This document shows, in pieces, positions 18,016-26,851 of a stretch of DNA of 64,000 nucleotides. This stretch comes from Neorhizobium alkalisoli (GTDB taxonomy: Bacteria > Pseudomonadota > Alphaproteobacteria > Rhizobiales > Rhizobiaceae): positions 62,001 through 126,000 of the forward strand of contig NZ_VIWP01000009.1 of the NCBI RefSeq assembly GCF_007829835.1. The letters run 5' to 3'. A program made the position numbers and the translations under genes. The notes beneath the pieces were generated by a model. That model made no database searches, was not told the origin of the DNA, and saw nothing but the letters and a program-made list of their open reading frames with translations. Numbering within the stretch: the first letter of the stretch is position 1; each line of letters opens with the position of its first letter.

Positions 18016-20295
18016 TTGCTGGAACCTGATGACAAAACACTCAAGCTGCAGGTCGCCAATGCGCAGACCCAGGACGCTGGATACGGGCTCGCGAGGTTTC
18101 CACGCCAAACGATGGCTTCGCTCGGCATATCTGAAGGCCAGATCGTGGAGCTGGTCGGCAAACGGCACACGGCGGCCATCGCGATTGACTCCTACGAAGA
18201 AGACGAAGGCCTTGCCATCGTTCGCCTCGATGGACTGCAGCGCGGCAATGCCGGGGCCATGAGCGGTGACTTTATCGAAGTCAAGAAAGCGGACGTGAAG
18301 CCTGCGACCCGCGTCGTGCTCGCCCCGGCCGTCAAGAACCTAAGGCTGCAGGGTTCGGGCGAGGCGTTGCGGCGAACGTTCTTCCAGCGCCCGATGGTCG
18401 CCGGCGACGTCATATCCACCTCCGTCCAGCAGCGCGTCCGATCGGGCGATCCCCGCATGAGCGCGGCGATGCGGGGCTTCGCTGATCTTCCGACCTATGG
18501 TCTCCAGGAAATCCGTCTGGTCGTGGTGTCAACGCAGCCGCGCGGCATCGTCCAGATGACCGAGACGACGGAGGTCGAACTCCGCCCACAGTTCGAGGAA
18601 CCCAAGGATGCCAGGCGCGCCGACGTCACATACGATGACATCGGCGGGCTCGGCAACGCGGTCGAACAGGTACGCGAGATGGTGGAGCTGCCTCTACGGC
18701 ATCCGGAACTGTTCCAGCGTCTCGGTATCGATCCCCCCAAGGGCGTGCTTCTCCACGGCCCGCCGGGCACGGGCAAGACGCTGTTGGCCCGTGCCGTCGC
18801 CAACGAGACCGAGGCAAGCTTCTACCATATCGCCGGGCCCGAGATCATGGGCAGTCAGTACGGTGAATCGGAGAAACGCCTCCGGCAGATATTCCAGGAA
18901 GCCTCGCAGAACGCGCCCGCCATCATATTCGTGGACGAGATCGATTCGATCGCGCCCAAGCGGGAAAACGTGTCCGGCGAAGTCGAACGGCGGATTGTCG
19001 CCCAATTGCTCACCCTCATGGACGGCTTGGAGCCACGTCAGAATATCGTGGTCATCGGGGCGACCAACCGCCGTGACGCCATCGACGAGGCCCTAAGGCG
19101 GCCCGGCCGCTTCGACCGCGAGATCGTTATCGGCGTCCCGGACCAGAAGGGTCGCCAGGAGGTCCTCGCCATCCACACCCGCGGCATGCCTCTTGCGGAA
19201 GACGTGAACATGGAGGAGATCGCAAGGACGACCTATGGCTTCGTCGGTGCCGACCTCGGCGCTCTCGCCCGCGAAGCCGCGATGGATTGCCTGAGGCGCA
19301 TCCTGCCGGACATCAATCTCCGGGATGGCATTCCCTCCGAAATCCTCGAGAACCTGAGTGTCGGGCAGGCTGACTTCCTCAGCGCGCTCAAGCGTATCCA
19401 GCCGTCGGCTCTTCGCGAGATCATGATCCAGGCTCCGAACGTCACATGGGACGACATCGGAGGTCTGGACGACGCCCAGATGCGGCTCAAAGAAGGCGTC
19501 GAGCTCCCCCTCAAGTCGCCCCAGTCCTTCAAGCGTCTCGGCATTCGTCCCGCCAAGGGCTTTCTGCTGTTCGGGCCGCCCGGAACCGGGAAAACGCTGC
19601 TGGCCAAAGCGGTCGCCCGCGAAGCCGAAGCGAACTTCATCGCCACCAAATCCTCGGACCTGCTTTCGAAGTGGTATGGCGAGTCCGAACAGCAGGTATC
19701 CCGTTTGTTCGAGCGGGCGCGTCAGGTCGCCCCGACAGTCCTTTTCATCGACGAGATCGACTCGCTGGCCCCGGCCCGCGGAGGCGGCCTCGGCGAGCCG
19801 GCGGTGACGGAGCGCGTGGTGAACACCATTCTCGCCGAGATGGATGGGCTCGAGGAGCTTCAAGGTGTCGTCGTCCTGGCCGCGACGAACAGGCCGACCC
19901 TTCTCGATCCCGCGCTCCTGAGGCCTGGCCGTTTCGACGAGCTCGTCTATGTTCCCGTGCCGGAAGCAAAGGGACGCCGGAAAATCCTCGGCATCCACAC
20001 CAAGGGAATGCCCCTTGCGTCGCACGTCGACCTCGACGCTCTCGCGGAGCGAACCGAACGCTTCACCGGGGCAGACCTCGAAGACCTGACGAGGCGTGCC
20101 GGACTTCTCGCATTGCGTTCGAATATCGACGTGACTGAGGTGCGCGCCGAAGACTTCGAACGGGCGTTCCACGATACGCGTCCGTCGGTGACCCCGGAAG
20201 TGGAGCGCGAGTACGAGGATATGGTAAAGACGCTCAGGCAGGAGGCTCCTACCCGACAGGGCATCGGTTTTATCCAGCTCAAGCAGGGCGGCTAG
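18016..20295 (+). CDS. Cdc48/VCP-like double AAA+ ATPase
   Basis: 759 aa. Start is TTG at 18016, 5 bases after AAGGAGAG. Residues 1-190 are the Cdc48 N-domain (double-psi barrel plus second subdomain), followed by D1 with Walker A GPPGTGKT (248-255), Walker B IIFVDEID and arginine finger region RRPGRFDRE, then D2 with Walker A GPPGTGKT (520-527), Walker B VLFIDEID (576-582) and LRPGRFDEL. All catalytic residues are kept in both rings. Cdc48/p97 unfolds proteins in eukaryotes and archaea and is patchily present in bacteria. The usual C-terminal HbYX proteasome-docking tail is absent; the chain ends IQLKQGG. No proteasome gene is in the window. Neighbours are a small membrane protein upstream and a protease-nuclease gene downstream, suggesting it feeds or activates a nearby protease. 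Confidence 0.95.
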   Translation: MLEPDDKTLKLQVANAQTQDAGYGLARFPRQTMASLGISEGQIVELVGKRHTAAIAIDSYEEDEGLAIVRLDGLQRGNAGAMSGDFIEVKKADVKPATRVVLAPAVKNLRLQGSGEALRRTFFQRPMVAGDVISTSVQQRVRSGDPRMSAAMRGFADLPTYGLQEIRLVVVSTQPRGIVQMTETTEVELRPQFEEPKDARRADVTYDDIGGLGNAVEQVREMVELPLRHPELFQRLGIDPPKGVLLHGPPGTGKTLLARAVANETEASFYHIAGPEIMGSQYGESEKRLRQIFQEASQNAPAIIFVDEIDSIAPKRENVSGEVERRIVAQLLTLMDGLEPRQNIVVIGATNRRDAIDEALRRPGRFDREIVIGVPDQKGRQEVLAIHTRGMPLAEDVNMEEIARTTYGFVGADLGALAREAAMDCLRRILPDINLRDGIPSEILENLSVGQADFLSALKRIQPSALREIMIQAPNVTWDDIGGLDDAQMRLKEGVELPLKSPQSFKRLGIRPAKGFLLFGPPGTGKTLLAKAVAREAEANFIATKSSDLLSKWYGESEQQVSRLFERARQVAPTVLFIDEIDSLAPARGGGLGEPAVTERVVNTILAEMDGLEELQGVVVLAATNRPTLLDPALLRPGRFDELVYVPVPEAKGRRKILGIHTKGMPLASHVDLDALAERTERFTGADLEDLTRRAGLLALRSNIDVTEVRAEDFERAFHDTRPSVTPEVEREYEDMVKTLRQEAPTRQGIGFIQLKQGG

Positions 20296-20310
20296 CCGTC
20301 TGCGCGCCGT

Positions 20311-20341
20311 GGAGCCAGCGCTGGATTTCAGTGCTGGCTCC
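20311..20341 (+). terminator. Hairpin after the Cdc48 gene
   Basis: GGAGCCAGCGCTG and CAGTGCTGGCTCC form a 13-bp stem (one G-T wobble) with a 5-base loop, 15 bp after the Cdc48 stop. No T-run follows, so termination may be partial, allowing read-through into the protease-nuclease gene. Confidence 0.6.
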
Positions 20342-20476
20342 GAAAGCAACTCGGGAATCGTCACGTATCGCTAAGAAAAAAAGCCGTTGAACGCGCACCA
20401 AAAGCGAGTACCGTAGGCATGACACACGCGTGTCGTGGGACGATGTAAGTATTCGCTTATTTGCTCGGGGGCGCAG

Positions 20477-22801
20477 ATGGTGGATGAGGTTATCGACACG
20501 CAGCTTGACGCGATCGTCAAAGCTAGAATTCTAAGAAATTCCGGTGAAATCGAGCATTCCCTAAGGCAGATCGCCGCCGGGAACCCTCTTGGCGCGGAAA
20601 CCAGTCCCGAGCGGCTGGTGAAACGGATCGCGCGCAAGACAAGCATGTCGATCCGCGACGCCACCGCGGTCTCCAAGGTCATCGAGACCGCTGCTAGGTA
20701 CGACGACGATGCCAGGATGGCAGGCGGCGCAGAGGCGATGCAGGGTCCCACCATCGACTTCACCGGGGTCGAGTTCCTCACTCGCGGCCGACGCGCCGCC
20801 GATACCGTGGGCCGGGTCGTCTGGGGCACTGGAGCGGCGCAGGGAACGGGTTTTCTAGTCGGCCCCGGGGTCTTCCTGACGAACAACCACGTTATAAAGT
20901 CCGCGGCGCTGGCCAGCGGTATGCAGGTCCAGTTCGACTACGAATCGGATGACGACGGCAGCCAGCGTCCAGTGACCGCTTTCTCGTTTGCCCCCGGCAA
21001 GCTGTTCGTCAGCGATCCGGTCGAAGGGCTGGACTACACGCTGATCGCGATCGGCGACAGGTTGTCCGGTGGCCGCGCGATAACGGAATTCGGATACATC
21101 CCGTTGTCCGACGCCTCGGACAAGCACGCGCTCGGCGAAATAGCGAATATCGTCCAGCATCCGCTCGGCGGCCTCAAGCAGATCGTGGTCCGAGAGAACA
21201 ACCTCGTCTCCCGTGACGAGACCGTCCAGGTCCTCCACTATCTGGCAGACACCGACCAGGGCTCTTCCGGTGCCCTGGTTTGCAACAACGAATGGGAGGC
21301 GATCGCGCTGCACCACTGGGGCGGCCCGTTTCTCGAGGTGACGGACGCGAACGGCCAACCGCTCCGGCGCGATATAAACGAAGGAATACGCATCAGCGCG
21401 ATCGTGAAAGACCTCGGCCTGAAAGTCGCGGCAGGTGGCACTATGTCGGCTCCCCTCGGCCAGCTGGTGGAGATATGGAAGGGCGCTCCGAGGACCGGGC
21501 CCGTATCCGCTGTCGCGAGCGAGAGCGTGCATGCGGCCGCAACCGAAGCGACGCCGGGCGCGCGGTTGGGCGAAGACGGCTCTCTCACCTGGGTCTTTCC
21601 GATCGAGATCAGCGTGCGCGCTCCGCTCTTCTCTGCACGCCCGAACGTCCCCCCGGCTCCGCCCGTCGTCACGGCGTCACCGCCACGGCCGGGACCCGAG
21701 AAAGTCGCCCGCGCGCCGCTCGATTTTTCCGACAGAGGCGGATACGAACCCGGCTTCATCCCCGGCTTTGTCGTTCCGCTTCCCGGCATGTCCGGCCTCC
21801 CCTACGTGCTGGCCAAGAACAAGCAGGCCCAAGCGGGAGACGATCCGCACGAGCTTCGCTACACCCATTTCTCGATCTTCATGAACAGCGAGCGCCGTCT
21901 GGCGTCGTTCACCGCATGCAACATAGATGGCGGGCGAACGGTGGCCGTGAGCCGCGAGACCAAGGAGATAACGCACGATCCCTCGCTCAAGCAGCTTGAT
22001 CTCGTGCCTGCCGGGGCAGAGTCATCCGACGCCTTCCAGCCTGACCCGCGTGTCGACGCAGAAGAGCAGATGGCGAGGCCGTACTACGAGAACCAGAACG
22101 CCCCCGGCTACGAGAAGCCCGTATACCCCGGCAAGAACGCCTCGGCGCAGGCCAAGAAGGAATACGCGCGCGCGATGGCCGAGCGCACGGCCCGGATATT
22201 CCAGAAGGGCCACATCATCATGCGTGGCGATCCCGCATGGGGTGCGGATGCCGAGGCTCTCGCGGCGGAGGCGGATACTTTCTTCTACACCAACGCCGCG
22301 CCCCAACTGGGCTTTTTCAATCAAGGCAGCGCGGACGACAGGCCAGGAGCAAAGGGAAAGCTCCGTTGGCGAGCCTTGGAAACATACGTCCTTCGGAACG
22401 CGGTCACGACCAGGAAGCGGGTTTGCGTCTTCGCGGGCCCCGTTTTCGATGACAAGTACGACGCCGCATATCGTCATGACTCGAAGGTCCCGATGCGGTT
22501 CTGGAAGATCGCGGTCTGGGCGGATGGTGGCAGACTCCGATCTGTCGCGCTGCTCGCCGACCAGAAGCCAGTGCTGGAGAAGCTCGCGAAGGGCGTCCCG
22601 GAGGCCTACCCCGACGAGGAGGAGATCGCGCGGGTCTCCGAATTCGTGGCGACGGTGGCCGAGATCGAGCAGCTCACTTCTCTGGATTTCGGTGCCGAGA
22701 TCAGGAACGGCGACATCCGCGCCGGTTCTCCAGAAGCGATTGCCGTCCCGGATTTGACCGTAGAAGAATTCGCCTCTCTGACAAACGGTAAAAGCGCTTA
22801 G
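20477..22801 (+). CDS. Trypsin-like serine protease fused to NUC1-type DNA/RNA non-specific endonuclease
   Basis: 774 aa from the Met at 20477 (GGGGGCG just before; the frame is also open 14 codons further up). Order: helical N-terminal domain (1-85) reminiscent of the small adaptor domains of bacterial conflict proteins; chymotrypsin-fold protease with His138 (TNNHVI), Asp186 (LDYTLI) and Ser264 (DQGSSGALV); a proline-rich linker (385-410); then a beta-beta-alpha-metal nuclease domain of the NucA/NUC1 type with YTHFSIFMN, NIDGG, QKGHIIMRGDPAWG (catalytic His579; the usual DRGH is QKGH) and TNAAPQLGFFNQG (metal-binding Asn). No signal peptide, so a cytosolic action is expected. A protease joined to a nuclease suggests a suicide or defence effector whose nuclease is released or regulated by proteolysis. 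It is followed by a convergent cysteine-peptidase gene and preceded by cdc48. Confidence 0.9.
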   Translation: MVDEVIDTQLDAIVKARILRNSGEIEHSLRQIAAGNPLGAETSPERLVKRIARKTSMSIRDATAVSKVIETAARYDDDARMAGGAEAMQGPTIDFTGVEFLTRGRRAADTVGRVVWGTGAAQGTGFLVGPGVFLTNNHVIKSAALASGMQVQFDYESDDDGSQRPVTAFSFAPGKLFVSDPVEGLDYTLIAIGDRLSGGRAITEFGYIPLSDASDKHALGEIANIVQHPLGGLKQIVVRENNLVSRDETVQVLHYLADTDQGSSGALVCNNEWEAIALHHWGGPFLEVTDANGQPLRRDINEGIRISAIVKDLGLKVAAGGTMSAPLGQLVEIWKGAPRTGPVSAVASESVHAAATEATPGARLGEDGSLTWVFPIEISVRAPLFSARPNVPPAPPVVTASPPRPGPEKVARAPLDFSDRGGYEPGFIPGFVVPLPGMSGLPYVLAKNKQAQAGDDPHELRYTHFSIFMNSERRLASFTACNIDGGRTVAVSRETKEITHDPSLKQLDLVPAGAESSDAFQPDPRVDAEEQMARPYYENQNAPGYEKPVYPGKNASAQAKKEYARAMAERTARIFQKGHIIMRGDPAWGADAEALAAEADTFFYTNAAPQLGFFNQGSADDRPGAKGKLRWRALETYVLRNAVTTRKRVCVFAGPVFDDKYDAAYRHDSKVPMRFWKIAVWADGGRLRSVALLADQKPVLEKLAKGVPEAYPDEEEIARVSEFVATVAEIEQLTSLDFGAEIRNGDIRAGSPEAIAVPDLTVEEFASLTNGKSA

Positions 22802-22816
22802 GCCGCGGGATCAATT

Positions 22817-23962
22817 TCAAGATAGACGCGCGAGTACTTCTCGCACGACCGTGACCCGCTGTTCCAACGATTCCGTCATACCGCGCTCGAGATCGACATA
22901 GGCAGCCACACTTTTCGCGCGATGGGTTCCCCATTCCACAAAGCCTTGAAGGGCCGTCGCCCGAGCGTTCCGCTGCCGCTCGGAAACCATGCCATAGTTT
23001 TTGAGCCATTCGACATCGATATCAGGAACGACGGCAAAGGACTCGGCGATGAGTTTCGCATGATCTAGGCCATCAGCTGCCACTATCTCGTCTATAAGTT
23101 CCTTCAACTCACCCCTTGCAATCAACTCCGCTGCTGCGTGGTCCAGATCGATAACGGTAGCGAGGAAACGTTGGCGTTCTTCGGCTGGAAACTCATCCGT
23201 CAGGTCCAGGGCGGTCATGATGAATTGAATTATCCCGAAGAGACCTCCGGGCAATCCCATTTCAAGCTCAGGATATGCGTCGATTATCGCCTTTACTGCC
23301 GGGGATAAATCTCTAGCGTAACGCCCTGTGATAGCAGTTTGACGTGCGGAAATCGTTGGCGATCTATCACCGTCCAGGGCTGACATCGTCTCGATATTGC
23401 GTGGCGCAAGCCGCGGTCGGAACACCTCATCAGTAACGTCCGATAACCCTTCAAGGTTATCGATCGTCGCTGGCGTTGTCTTGGCGACAGCTAAGCTTTT
23501 GAATTCGACCGCGCCTGCGAGCTGATAGACTTGCGCGACGAGAGCGGAGCAAAAAATGCCATTGTCCGCAAGGGAGGCGAGTGTGGCTTGTGGAAAGATC
23601 GCCGACACGGCCTTCCTCTTCGAGTAGCTTTGACCGACATCAAGTTGTGCGAAGCTGGCCGCTTTTGCAGCGATTTCAGATCTCCGATGTCGAAGCACCC
23701 GGATATTTCCACGCGAGTGCGCGAAACAACGTGCGAGCGACAGAGTACTGACACCCGCGTCGATAGCTTCGATAAGGGTCGGCGGCGAAGAGCAGATCAG
23801 AACGTGGCTGTAGCGACCCGCAGTGACTTTCGTAATCGCGTTCGATATCGCCGCTCCCTTGAAGCTCGTAGCCGCGGCGTTAAAAGTCAGCACGATGTCC
23901 CCTTCCCGGAACTTCGAGAGCTCCGGTAGTAACACCTCGACACCGTCATACTTAGAATTCAT
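22817..23962 (-). CDS. Permuted NlpC/P60 (YiiX-like) papain-fold peptidase with helical C-terminal extension
   Basis: 381 aa. The first 150 residues show the circularly permuted NlpC/P60 order: His53 in RYSHVLI, Glu65 in LIEAID, then Cys138 in GIFCSALVAQVYQLAG. Residues 150-381 are mostly helical with no family I recognise. YiiX/YebB-like permuted papain enzymes cut or transfer amide or acyl groups. The gene is tail-to-tail with the protease-nuclease gene, only 15 bp between stops, which suggests the two arrived together. No signal peptide or membrane segment is visible, so it acts in the cytosol, not on the cell wall. Confidence 0.82.
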   Translation of the reverse strand: MNSKYDGVEVLLPELSKFREGDIVLTFNAAATSFKGAAISNAITKVTAGRYSHVLICSSPPTLIEAIDAGVSTLSLARCFAHSRGNIRVLRHRRSEIAAKAASFAQLDVGQSYSKRKAVSAIFPQATLASLADNGIFCSALVAQVYQLAGAVEFKSLAVAKTTPATIDNLEGLSDVTDEVFRPRLAPRNIETMSALDGDRSPTISARQTAITGRYARDLSPAVKAIIDAYPELEMGLPGGLFGIIQFIMTALDLTDEFPAEERQRFLATVIDLDHAAAELIARGELKELIDEIVAADGLDHAKLIAESFAVVPDIDVEWLKNYGMVSERQRNARATALQGFVEWGTHRAKSVAAYVDLERGMTESLEQRVTVVREVLARLS

Positions 23963-24052
23963 TCTCTCGGTCCGGGGTATGAAAGCCAGGGTTTTGAATT
24001 TGGGTATTGGTTCTCAACCTCACAACTACGCGAACACACAAAGTTACCGATT

Positions 24053-24868
24053 TCAACGGGAACGCTGGTCGCTTCCTCTTGTTGGCCTGAAATGCGCCTC
24101 GTGACCGAAGCCGGGCTCCTGCGCCCAGTAGCCGACACCGAGCATGACGAAGCCACCGAGTATGTTGCCGATCGTCACGTATAACAGGTTGTGTGCCGCC
24201 CCCATCAGCGTCACCTCGGCCGGATGGTCGCCCATGAGTGCCATCGAGAACGCGAACATGTTCGCCACCGAGTGCTCGAACCCGGACGCGATGAAAATGA
24301 CGATCGGCCAGAAGATCAGGAAAATCTTGGCAGCGTCGTTCTCGGTCCTTCCGCACATCCAGATCGCAAGGCATACGAGCCAGTTGCAGAGGAGCCCCTT
24401 TGCGATCAGCGCCATTGCGGTGCCATTCATTTTGGCCTCGACGATCGAGTAGAAAGTGGCACTCCCGTCGCCAAGAAGAACGCCGCCGCCGGCGGCGTGC
24501 ATGATCGCCGCGAGAACCGCAGCTCCCGCAAGGTTTCCAAGCCAGCAGACGACCCAGACCTTCAGCACATCAGTGGGCGAAGCGGTGCGCTTGAAGAGGG
24601 CAAAGGCCATGTACATCGCGGTTCCCGTGAAGAGCTCCGATCCGGCAAAGATGACGATAGTCAACGCGGAGGCAAACACGACGCCCATCACGAGGTGGCT
24701 CCACGAAGGATCGGCATGCGCACCGGCCGTAAACATGATGACGTCACCGAAGCCGATATAGGCTCCTGCCATCATCGCGCCGATAAAGAAGGCAGGCAGA
24801 TGATTCTTGATCATGTCGGCCTTGTGTTGGCCCACTGCGGCGAATTTTTCGACCGTCTCGATGTACAT
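24053..24868 (-). CDS. Formate/nitrite transporter (FNT) family channel
   Basis: 271 aa with six membrane helices. Features are the N-terminal amphipathic start, AGAYIGFGDVIMF in helix 1, the omega-loop-like GSELFTGTAMYM, and GFEHSVANMF, the conserved helix 5 region containing the central His of FNT pentamers. FNT channels move formate, nitrite, or related small anions across the inner membrane. NirC-like more than FocA-like by short length, but I cannot assign the substrate. Stands alone; no formate or nitrite enzyme is nearby. Confidence 0.9.
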   Translation of the reverse strand: MYIETVEKFAAVGQHKADMIKNHLPAFFIGAMMAGAYIGFGDVIMFTAGAHADPSWSHLVMGVVFASALTIVIFAGSELFTGTAMYMAFALFKRTASPTDVLKVWVVCWLGNLAGAAVLAAIMHAAGGGVLLGDGSATFYSIVEAKMNGTAMALIAKGLLCNWLVCLAIWMCGRTENDAAKIFLIFWPIVIFIASGFEHSVANMFAFSMALMGDHPAEVTLMGAAHNLLYVTIGNILGGFVMLGVGYWAQEPGFGHEAHFRPTRGSDQRSR

Positions 24869-25085
24869 GGCGTAATGAGTCTCCTGCGCGATAGAGCTAC
24901 TTTGCCGTCCGGTGCATTCGGACGCGTTGGAGTTCGACGTTCGGTGAGCTTGGCGCGGACGTATTGGACAATCCGACAGCGTCGCCGTGGCTTAGATGAG
25001 GCTCTACCGGGCGGCGCGCATATGCGGTGCTCATGGTCACAAGCTTAGCCGCGCCACGTCATGCGCATTTCCTGGAGAAATATCA

Positions 25086-25328
25086 GTGAAGATCACCTAT
25101 CACGTCGGACAACACGACGGCGGTTACGCCTATCGCCTCGACAACGTCTGGTCCGAGCCATTCGCGACCCATCAACAGGCGCTCAAGGCGGCCAAGGCTG
25201 CGGCTCAGCGCCAGCATATCGAGGGGCGAGACGCCGAGATCACTTACCAGATCGCGGACGGCACCTGGCGGAGCGAACACGCACTTGGAGGCGACAGGCC
25301 TGAGACCGCGGTGGTGGATGACGGATGA
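25086..25328 (+). CDS. Small DUF2188-like protein
   Basis: 80 aa starting from GTG at 25086, with TGGAGA nine bases upstream. The pattern ITYHVGQHDGGYAYRLDNVW, then ATHQQALKAAKAAAQRQ, matches DUF2188, short cytosolic proteins with a beta-strand repeat followed by a helix that recur in rhizobial genomes. Function unknown. It is divergent from the FNT channel gene. The C-terminal ~15 residues are low in structure. Confidence 0.7.
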   Translation: MKITYHVGQHDGGYAYRLDNVWSEPFATHQQALKAAKAAAQRQHIEGRDAEITYQIADGTWRSEHALGGDRPETAVVDDG

Positions 25329-25594
25329 GAGGTAATCGGTTCTCTCGTAGTCACGACCGAGCAAGACAATCCTTTCTAAGGACTGCAACGGCATCGAAGG
25401 CAAGTGTGCGCCAAGATCGGACATTCGCTGTTGGCAGCGCACGTACGATACGGGGCTGCTATCGGACTAACCGCTATCGGCAGGGAGTTCGAGAAAGCTG
25501 ATATCCTACATCCGACAGGCAAGCAGTCTCCGCGGCATTTCGCGCAGGTTCAATCGAATACCGGGGCAGAAGTGCAGATCAGCAGAGCCCTCTT

Positions 25595-25727
25595 TTATGT
25601 GCCTTGTTTGGTGGATTTGCTAGGTTTGAGGGACGGTGTATTTCCTGGTGTGCTTTTGTTATCACGGCGGCGCTGCCGGTTTCCCTGTGGATTTCGCTAT
25701 TGGCTTTGGTCCTGGTTTAAGTGCCAT
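25595..25727 (-). pseudogene. Possible frameshifted small Lys/Pro/Ser/Thr-rich protein
   Basis: On the minus strand AAAAAGGAG stands 8 bases before an ATG at 25727 that opens MALKPGPKPIAKSTGKPAAP and stops after 21 residues (TGA at 25662-25664). Just past that stop, in a different frame, the same kind of sequence continues (NKSTPGNTPSLKPSKST) to TAA at 25595. The matching composition on both sides suggests a single low-complexity small protein of about 43 residues broken by one indel, or a short real peptide followed by chance. No known family is recognised. Confidence 0.4.
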
Positions 25728-25943
25728 GAATGCTCTCCTTTTTTGATTTAAGAGAATGATCCTGCGAGTCCTTCAGACGGAGGCTTAAGACACAGCGCTA
25801 CCATGTAATAGTCCACACCAGTCCTGGTTGAAGTCAAGGCCAAATGTATATTCATCCCACGGTTCGGGAACCGCATGAACGACCGATTTGGGCCGCTGAC
25901 GGTCTTGGCGCAGATGCGGTCAGGCCTGGGCCGAAGCGGAGGT

Positions 25944-25965
25944 GGGCACAGTATCAACTGTGCCC
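25944..25965 (-). terminator. Stem-loop after the secreted hydrolase gene
   Basis: GGGCACAG and CTGTGCCC form a perfect 8-bp stem with a 6-base loop 15 bp beyond the stop of the minus-strand hydrolase gene. No T-run is present, so the terminator call rests on position. Confidence 0.45.
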
Positions 25966-25980
25966 GTCATTCTGCGGCAT

Positions 25981-26775
25981 TCAATTCGCGGTGGCCGCGC
26001 CGAGGCTCCTTGCAGCGGCGTCAATCGTATCCGAGACGACCGACGGCTGCGTAATGAACAGAGCGTGGCTCGCAGAGACCTCCGTCACCTTGGCTCCGAT
26101 CTTTTTCGCCATATGCCGGAGCATTTCCAAATCGAAAGCCTTGTCTTCCGTGGCTATTATCGCCCAGCTGGGCTTTGTCCGCCAAGCAGCGTTCTCCAGC
26201 CTGGTCCCGAACACGGACATGTTGATTGGGACCTGGGAGTCCCGCATGAAGGCGGCATCTTCATCGGTGGTGTCATGAGCGAATCCGGCCTTGAACTTGG
26301 CGGAGTTGATGACCCCGAATCCATCATGGCGGATATCGATGACGAACTCGGGAGTGGGCGAGAAGCCTTCATATTGCTGAGCGGTCGTTTCGCCGACATC
26401 CGGCGAGAGAGCTGATACGTAGACCAACCCGGCGACCTTGGGATGGACTCCGGCTTCGGTGATCACCGTTCCGCCCCATGAATGGCCGACAAGGATTGTG
26501 GGCCCGGGCTGTAGGTCCAGCACGCGGCGGGTAGCTGCGACGTCATCAGCCAGCGATGTCAGAGGGTTCTGAACAATGGTGACTTTATAGCCCCTTGCCG
26601 TCAGGTTGTCATAGACGCCGCGCCAGCCGGAACCATCGGCGAACGCGCCATGTACGAGAACCACATTGGGAATAGTCAGGTGTGAGGCGGTAGGGCTCTG
26701 CGCCTGAACGGCAGTCGAAATGGAAAGAGCTGATGCAGCGATAGCGGTGAGAACCGCCCTTTTTGTCGAGTTCAT
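25981..26775 (-). CDS. Secreted alpha/beta hydrolase
   Basis: 264 aa from the Met at 26775, chosen for its AGGAGA ribosome site and because it directly starts a signal peptide (MNSTKRAVLTAIAASALSIS, cut after VQAQ). Strand-turn HGAFADGSGW carries the oxyanion region, the nucleophile Ser is in GHSWGG (near 113), and the final His is in SASHALFIT. The family is the periplasmic AB_hydrolase_6 esterase-like group common in alphaproteobacteria. First-to-be-read gene after it on the same strand is absent; the SDR and SnoaL genes upstream on the minus strand are 76 bp away and may be co-transcribed with it. Substrate unknown. Confidence 0.88.
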   Translation of the reverse strand: MNSTKRAVLTAIAASALSISTAVQAQSPTASHLTIPNVVLVHGAFADGSGWRGVYDNLTARGYKVTIVQNPLTSLADDVAATRRVLDLQPGPTILVGHSWGGTVITEAGVHPKVAGLVYVSALSPDVGETTAQQYEGFSPTPEFVIDIRHDGFGVINSAKFKAGFAHDTTDEDAAFMRDSQVPINMSVFGTRLENAAWRTKPSWAIIATEDKAFDLEMLRHMAKKIGAKVTEVSASHALFITQPSVVSDTIDAAARSLGAATAN

Positions 26776-26851
26776 CGTTGTCTCCTGTATATTTGTGCTG
26801 ACGGAAACGTATGTTTGGGAAATGATGCGCACCGTGGTGCACATCATATGT

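Larger units (their letters stand above)
25329..25980. other. Gene-poor stretch around a decayed small gene
   Basis: About 650 bp lacking any full-length recognisable gene. Apart from the possible frameshifted lysine/proline-rich small gene at 25595-25727 and the hairpin at 25944-25965, I see nothing coherent. Confidence 0.6.

Noticed and set aside
18016..20295. Proteasome link of the Cdc48-like ATPase
   Set aside because: No HbYX tail and no 20S subunit or HslV gene in the window.
19093..20364. 423-codon minus-strand open frame opposite cdc48
   Set aside because: Composition is that of an antisense shadow, and the plus-strand ATPase motifs are intact.
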